This document shows positions 23,573 to 26,794 of a stretch of DNA of 26,794 bases, piece by piece. Each line of letters opens with the position of its first letter. Within the stretch, counting starts at the first letter, position 1. Where the stretch lies: positions 1-26,794 of the forward strand of contig JBHOQU010000072.1 of the NCBI GenBank assembly GCA_042408785.1, written 5' to 3'. The DNA is from JAUQQI01 sp042408785. GTDB lineage: Bacteria; Chloroflexota; Dehalococcoidia; JAUQQI01. A model generated the notes under the pieces. The model was given only the letters and a program-made list of their open reading frames with translations. It did no database searches and had not been told where the DNA came from. The translations under genes and the position numbers were made by a program.

Positions 23573-24101
23573 GCCCGTGGCCGAATACGTGGTCCGGGTC
23601 GGGGGCCAGGAGTTTAAGGTCTCGGTGGAGGAGGCCCCCGGCGGTCTCAAAGTTAGGGTTGGGGCCGAAGAGTTCTTTGTGGAGTTTGTCCGCCTGGAGG
23701 CGGAGCCTAGGCTGAGCCTGATCCTTAAGCCGGCGGCGGGGGCCGCCGGAGGTCGGAGTCTTGAGGCCGTCTGGGCCGGGGAAAACCGGATTTACCTAGA
23801 CGGGGTAAGCCTCGAGGTGGAGGTTCTGCCGGCCCGGCTGGCGGCCCTCGAGCAGGTCAGGCTTGGGCAGGAGAAGGTAAGCCTGCGGCCGGTGGAGATA
23901 AAGGCGCCCATGCCGGGGCTGGTGGTGAGGGTTGGGGCCGAGGCGGGGCAGCCGGTGCGCCGGGGGCAGGTGCTGGTGGTGCTCCAGGCCATGAAGATGG
24001 AGAACGAGCTCTCGGCCCCCAGGGATGGGACGGTGCGGGAGGTCCGGGTGAAAACCGGGCAGGCGGTCGAACACGGCGAGGTCCTCGCCGTGTTAGAATA
24101 G
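23565..24101 (+). CDS. Biotin carboxyl carrier protein of acyl-CoA carboxylase
   Basis: This 178-residue protein has a C-terminal biotinyl domain with the modification site QAMKMENE, Lys144, and the preceding IKAPMPGLVVRVGAEAGQPV turn. Its first ~100 residues form a beta-rich region of unclear fold (EYVVRVGGQEFKVSVEEAPG, then a second similar VRVGAEEFFVEFV), similar to the linker found in PccA/PycA before the carrier domain. It is thus a detached tail of the alpha chain. The start is GTG 23565 (overlapping the previous stop by 8) or GTG 23577; neither has a decisive ribosome binding site. It lies 2 bases before the mutase gene. Confidence 0.88.
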   Translation: MARPVAEYVVRVGGQEFKVSVEEAPGGLKVRVGAEEFFVEFVRLEAEPRLSLILKPAAGAAGGRSLEAVWAGENRIYLDGVSLEVEVLPARLAALEQVRLGQEKVSLRPVEIKAPMPGLVVRVGAEAGQPVRRGQVLVVLQAMKMENELSAPRDGTVREVRVKTGQAVEHGEVLAVLE

Positions 24102-24103
24102 TC

Positions 24104-25795
24104 GTGGAAAATCGTGCTGGAAAAGGGGCCGGGTTGGCAGACCGGAGCCGCAACGCCGCCGACTGGTACGAACGGGTTTACGGGCCGGCCAGGGCCCGGT
24201 CCGGCGAACGGCAGGAGCGGTTCGAAACCCTTTCGGGCATCGAAGTCAAGCCCCTTTACACCCCCGAAGACCTGGACCGCTGGGAGTACTCCACCAAGCT
24301 GGGCTACCCTGCCGAGTACCCGTATACCCGGGGGATTTACCCGACCATGTACCGGGGCCGGCTCTGGACCATGCGCCAGTACGCCGGCTACGCCGACGCC
24401 GAGGAGAGCAACCGGCGCTACAAGTTTCTGCTGGAGCAGGGGCAGACGGGGCTTTCGGTGGCCTTCGACCTGCCGACGCAGATCGGCTACGACTCCGACG
24501 ACCCCATCGCCCAGGCCGAAGTGGGCAAGGTGGGGGTGGCCATCGACAGCCTCGAGGACATGGAGCGGCTCTTCGATGGGATACCCCTGGACAAGGTGAG
24601 CACCTCCATGACCATCAACGCCACGGCCCCCATCCTGCTGGCCATGTACATCGCCGTGGGGAAAAAGCAGGGGGTGGACCCCAAGGAGCTTTCGGGGACC
24701 GTCCAGAACGACATCCTGAAAGAATACATCGCCCGGGGGACGTATATTTTTCCGCCGGGGCCTTCCCTCCGCCTCATCGTGGACGTCTTTAAGTACTGCG
24801 CCGAGCATCTGCCCAAGTGGAATCCGATAAGCATCAGCGGCTACCACATGCGGGAGGCCGGGGCCACCGCCATCCAGGAGGTGGCCTTCACCTTCGCCAA
24901 CGCTATCGCCTACGTCTCCGCCGCCATCGACGGCGGACTGGAGGTGGACCGATTTGGGCCCAGGCTCTCGTTTTTCTTTGCGGCCCAGAGCAACCTCTTT
25001 GAAGAGGTCGCCAAGTTCCGGGCGGCCCGGCGGCTCTGGGCCCAGATTATGCGGGAGCGGTTTGGGGCCAAGGACCCGAGGTCTTGGCTTCTGCGGTTCC
25101 ATACCCAGACGGCCGGGGTGAGCCTGACGGCCCAGCAGCCCCTTAACAACGTGGTGCGGACCACCGTTCAGGCCCTGGCGGCGGTCCTCGGCGGAACCCA
25201 GTCGTTGCACACCAATGCCTACGATGAGGCCCTGGGGCTTCCCACCGAGGCCTCGGCCCAGCTGGCCCTCCGCACCCAGCAGATTCTGGCCTACGAGACC
25301 GGGGTCGCCGACACCATCGACCCGCTGGCCGGCTCCTACTACGTGGAGTGGCTCACCGACCAGCTGGAGTGCCGGATAAAGGACTATATCCGGGCCATTG
25401 ACGAGATGGGCGGGGCCCTGGCTGCCATCGAGTCGGGGTACATCCAGCGGGAGATTCAGGAGTCGGCCTGGCGCTTCCAGCAGCAGGTGGAGTCCGGCGA
25501 GCGGGTTATCGTCGGGGTTAATCGGTTTACCAGCGGCGAGGAGGTGCAGGTGCCTATCCAGCGGGTGGACCGGGCGGCCCAGCTCCGACAGATCGAGCGC
25601 GTTCGGGAGCTTCGGCACCGGCGGGACAACGGCCGGGTCCGGGCGGCCCTGGCCCGGCTGGAGGAGGTGGCCCGCTCCGACGACAACACCATGCCGGCCA
25701 TCCTGGAATGCGTTGAGGCCTACGCCACCATCGGTGAAATTTGCGGGGTTCTGCGCAAGGTCTTCGGGGAGTACCGGGAGCGCATAGTATTTTAG
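24104..25795 (+). CDS. Methylmalonyl-CoA mutase, catalytic (N-terminal) subunit
   Basis: This 563-residue TIM-barrel subunit converts (R)-methylmalonyl-CoA to succinyl-CoA with adenosylcobalamin held by a separate small subunit. Landmarks are FETLSGIEVKPLYTPED, GLSVAFDLPTQIGYDSDDP, QNDILKEYIARGTYIFPP and SISGYHMREAGATA. Tyr93, Gln201, Arg211 and His248 align with Tyr89, Gln197, Arg207 and His244 of the Propionibacterium enzyme, which favours methylmalonyl-CoA over isobutyryl-CoA or ethylmalonyl-CoA as substrate. It lacks the B12-binding domain, which is encoded at 26214. GTG 24104 has a poor ribosome binding site; an in-frame TTG at 24134 follows AAAAGGGG by 5 bases and may be the true start. 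Confidence 0.93.
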   Translation: MENRAGKGAGLADRSRNAADWYERVYGPARARSGERQERFETLSGIEVKPLYTPEDLDRWEYSTKLGYPAEYPYTRGIYPTMYRGRLWTMRQYAGYADAEESNRRYKFLLEQGQTGLSVAFDLPTQIGYDSDDPIAQAEVGKVGVAIDSLEDMERLFDGIPLDKVSTSMTINATAPILLAMYIAVGKKQGVDPKELSGTVQNDILKEYIARGTYIFPPGPSLRLIVDVFKYCAEHLPKWNPISISGYHMREAGATAIQEVAFTFANAIAYVSAAIDGGLEVDRFGPRLSFFFAAQSNLFEEVAKFRAARRLWAQIMRERFGAKDPRSWLLRFHTQTAGVSLTAQQPLNNVVRTTVQALAAVLGGTQSLHTNAYDEALGLPTEASAQLALRTQQILAYETGVADTIDPLAGSYYVEWLTDQLECRIKDYIRAIDEMGGALAAIESGYIQREIQESAWRFQQQVESGERVIVGVNRFTSGEEVQVPIQRVDRAAQLRQIERVRELRHRRDNGRVRAALARLEEVARSDDNTMPAILECVEAYATIGEICGVLRKVFGEYRERIVF

Positions 25796-25797
25796 CC

Positions 25798-26217
25798 GTG
25801 AAGCCGAAACGGGTCGACCACATCGCCATCGCCGTTCGGGACCTGGCGGCAGCCCTGAGCTTTTTCCAGGAGCGGCTGGGCCTTGATGTGGACCGGGTGG
25901 CCACGGTGGAACAGGACCGGGTACGGGTGGCGTTCCTGCCGGTGGGGGATACCCACCTGGAGCTGCTGGAGCCGCTGGACCAAGAGGGGCCGGTGGCCCG
26001 CTTTATCGACCGGCGAGGGGAGGGCCTTCATCACATCTGCCTGGAAGTCGAAGATATCGGGGCGGCTCTGGCGGAGCTGGGGGCGGCCGGCATCGAGCTG
26101 GTCGACCGGGTTCCCCGGCCCGGGGCCGAGGGGCTGGTGGCCTTTATCCACCCGAAAAGCAGCCACGGGGTCCTTTTAGAGCTGGTGCAGAAGCCGGGGG
26201 AGGTGACCAAGCCGTGA
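25798..26217 (+). CDS. mce: Methylmalonyl-CoA epimerase
   Basis: This 139-residue glyoxalase/VOC-fold protein interconverts (S)- and (R)-methylmalonyl-CoA, joining the carboxylase to the mutase. Metal ligands are in place in DHIAIAVRDL, LELLEPL, GLHHICLEVEDI and LLELVQ. Length and the paired VOC repeat match MCE. The start GTG at 25798 is 2 bases after the mutase stop; an ATG 57 bases upstream lies within the mutase gene and adds unrelated residues. It sits between the two mutase subunit genes. Confidence 0.92.
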   Translation: MKPKRVDHIAIAVRDLAAALSFFQERLGLDVDRVATVEQDRVRVAFLPVGDTHLELLEPLDQEGPVARFIDRRGEGLHHICLEVEDIGAALAELGAAGIELVDRVPRPGAEGLVAFIHPKSSHGVLLELVQKPGEVTKP

Positions 26218-26642
26218 CGGAGGGACGGAAGATTCGGGTGCTCATCGCCAAGCCCGGGCTGGACGGCCACGACCGGGGGGCGAAGGTGATCGCCCGGGCG
26301 CTGCGGGACGCCGGGATGGAGGTGATTTACACCGGGATCCGGCAGACGCCGGAGATGATCGTAAATGCCGCCCTCCAGGAGGACGTGGACGTGATCGGGC
26401 TCAGCATCCTTTCCGGGGCCCACCTGGAGCTGGTGCCCCCGATAATGGAGCTTCTTAGGGAGCGGGGGCTCACCGACGTCCTTGTCCTGGTGGGGGGAAT
26501 TATCCCCAACGAGGACAAGCCTGCCCTTAAGGCCCTGGGCGTGGCCGAGGTCTTCGGCCCCGGGACCCCGGTGACGGAGATCGTGGACTACATTCGGCGG
26601 AACATCGAAGCGAAATCGTCGGCCGCCGGCCCCCGGGCCTGA
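26214..26642 (+). CDS. Methylmalonyl-CoA mutase, cobalamin-binding (C-terminal) subunit
   Basis: This 142-residue B12-binding subunit supplies the lower axial histidine of cobalamin. The motif D-x-H-x-x-G is complete at residues 17-22 (DGHDRG), followed by SILSGAH and VGGIIP that line the cofactor pocket. It partners with the 563-residue catalytic subunit encoded two genes upstream. The GTG start overlaps the stop of the epimerase gene (GTGA). It is the last gene of the operon; no G-protein chaperone (MeaB/ArgK) gene follows inside the window because tRNA-Glu runs the other way 7 bases later. Confidence 0.94.
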   Translation: MTEGRKIRVLIAKPGLDGHDRGAKVIARALRDAGMEVIYTGIRQTPEMIVNAALQEDVDVIGLSILSGAHLELVPPIMELLRERGLTDVLVLVGGIIPNEDKPALKALGVAEVFGPGTPVTEIVDYIRRNIEAKSSAAGPRA

Positions 26643-26648
26643 TTTGGG

Positions 26649-26721
26649 TGCCCCCAGGGGGACTCGAACCCCCGTTTCCACCTTGAGAGGGTGGCGTCCT
26701 GGGCCTCTAGACGATGGGGGC
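26649..26721 (-). tRNA. tRNA-Glu (anticodon CTC)
   Basis: Read on the minus strand, the acceptor arm GCCCCCA pairs with TGGGGGC and is followed by discriminator A. The anticodon stem holds the loop CTCTCAA with anticodon CTC (plus 26685-26687), reading GAG. The T arm GGGGG-TTCGAGT-CCCCC is intact. CCA is not encoded; the next bases are CCC. It points toward and ends next to the mutase small-subunit gene. Confidence 0.95.
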
Positions 26722-26738
26722 AGAAACCTGCCACCAAG

Positions 26739-26744
26739 ATTATA
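26739..26744 (-). promoter_or_regulatory. -10 box of tRNA-Glu promoter
   Basis: ATTATA on the plus strand gives a perfect TATAAT on the minus strand, 17 bases upstream of the tRNA 5' end. No good -35 at the normal distance is evident. Confidence 0.5.
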
Positions 26745-26794
26745 AAGCCAGGAGCCGCCAACTCGCCACTCCGAGCCGCTGGGAGCAAGACTTT

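Noticed and set aside
23792..25618. 608-codon open frame on the minus strand
   Set aside because: Antisense to the biotin carrier and mutase genes; composition and lack of motifs mark it as a shadow frame.
1..26794. CRISPR arrays, insertion sequences, prophage or long direct repeats
   Set aside because: No regularly spaced repeats, transposase-like frames or terminal inverted repeats were seen.

Overview
This window is GC-rich bacterial DNA, tightly packed, with many GTG starts, strong AGGAGG ribosome binding sites and 4-base start/stop overlaps. Sigma-A-like promoters and the Shine-Dalgarno strength would fit a high-GC Gram-positive (Bacillota-type) or similar bacterium. That assignment is an inference of low confidence, because there is no rRNA or other strong phylogenetic marker.

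Layout. (1) Positions 1-2377 hold the C-terminal end of a FAD/NAD(P) oxidoreductase, a fumarylacetoacetate-hydrolase-family gene that reads in three frames (two apparent +1 homopolymer shifts), and a metal-dependent cyclase-family hydrolase. (2) 2389-9575 is a plus-strand operon behind a good promoter and a perfect inverted repeat. It encodes a three-subunit molybdenum hydroxylase (FAD, 2Fe-2S and molybdopterin subunits), a luciferase-like oxidoreductase, an M24 (creatinase/prolidase-fold) hydrolase and a FAD aromatic hydroxylase. (3) 17351 down to 9572 is a convergent minus-strand operon of eight genes: a branched-chain-type ABC importer (lipoprotein binding protein, two ATPases, two permeases), an SDR dehydrogenase, a second cyclase-family hydrolase and an acyl-CoA synthetase. 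(4) 17487-18290 holds tRNA-Tyr and a small NmrA-like NAD(P)-binding protein on the opposite strand. (5) 18299-20441 is a hydantoinase A/oxoprolinase-type gene without its usual HyuB partner. (6) 20449-26642 is a six-gene operon for propionyl-CoA carboxylation and methylmalonyl-CoA isomerisation: carboxyltransferase, biotin carboxylase, biotin carrier, mutase catalytic subunit, epimerase and mutase B12 subunit. (7) tRNA-Glu(CTC) lies on the minus strand at the right edge.

How the genes may work together. Regions 1-3 look like one catabolic island for an unidentified, probably aromatic or N-heterocyclic, organic compound. The importer would bring it in, the molybdenum hydroxylase and the FAD hydroxylase would hydroxylate the ring, and the FAH-, cyclase- and M24-family hydrolases could cleave C-C or amide bonds. 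The CoA ligase and SDR would feed products into acyl-CoA metabolism. The propionyl-CoA to succinyl-CoA operon downstream would be a natural sink for odd-chain or branched products, but nothing in the sequence proves that link. The substrate cannot be named from sequence alone.
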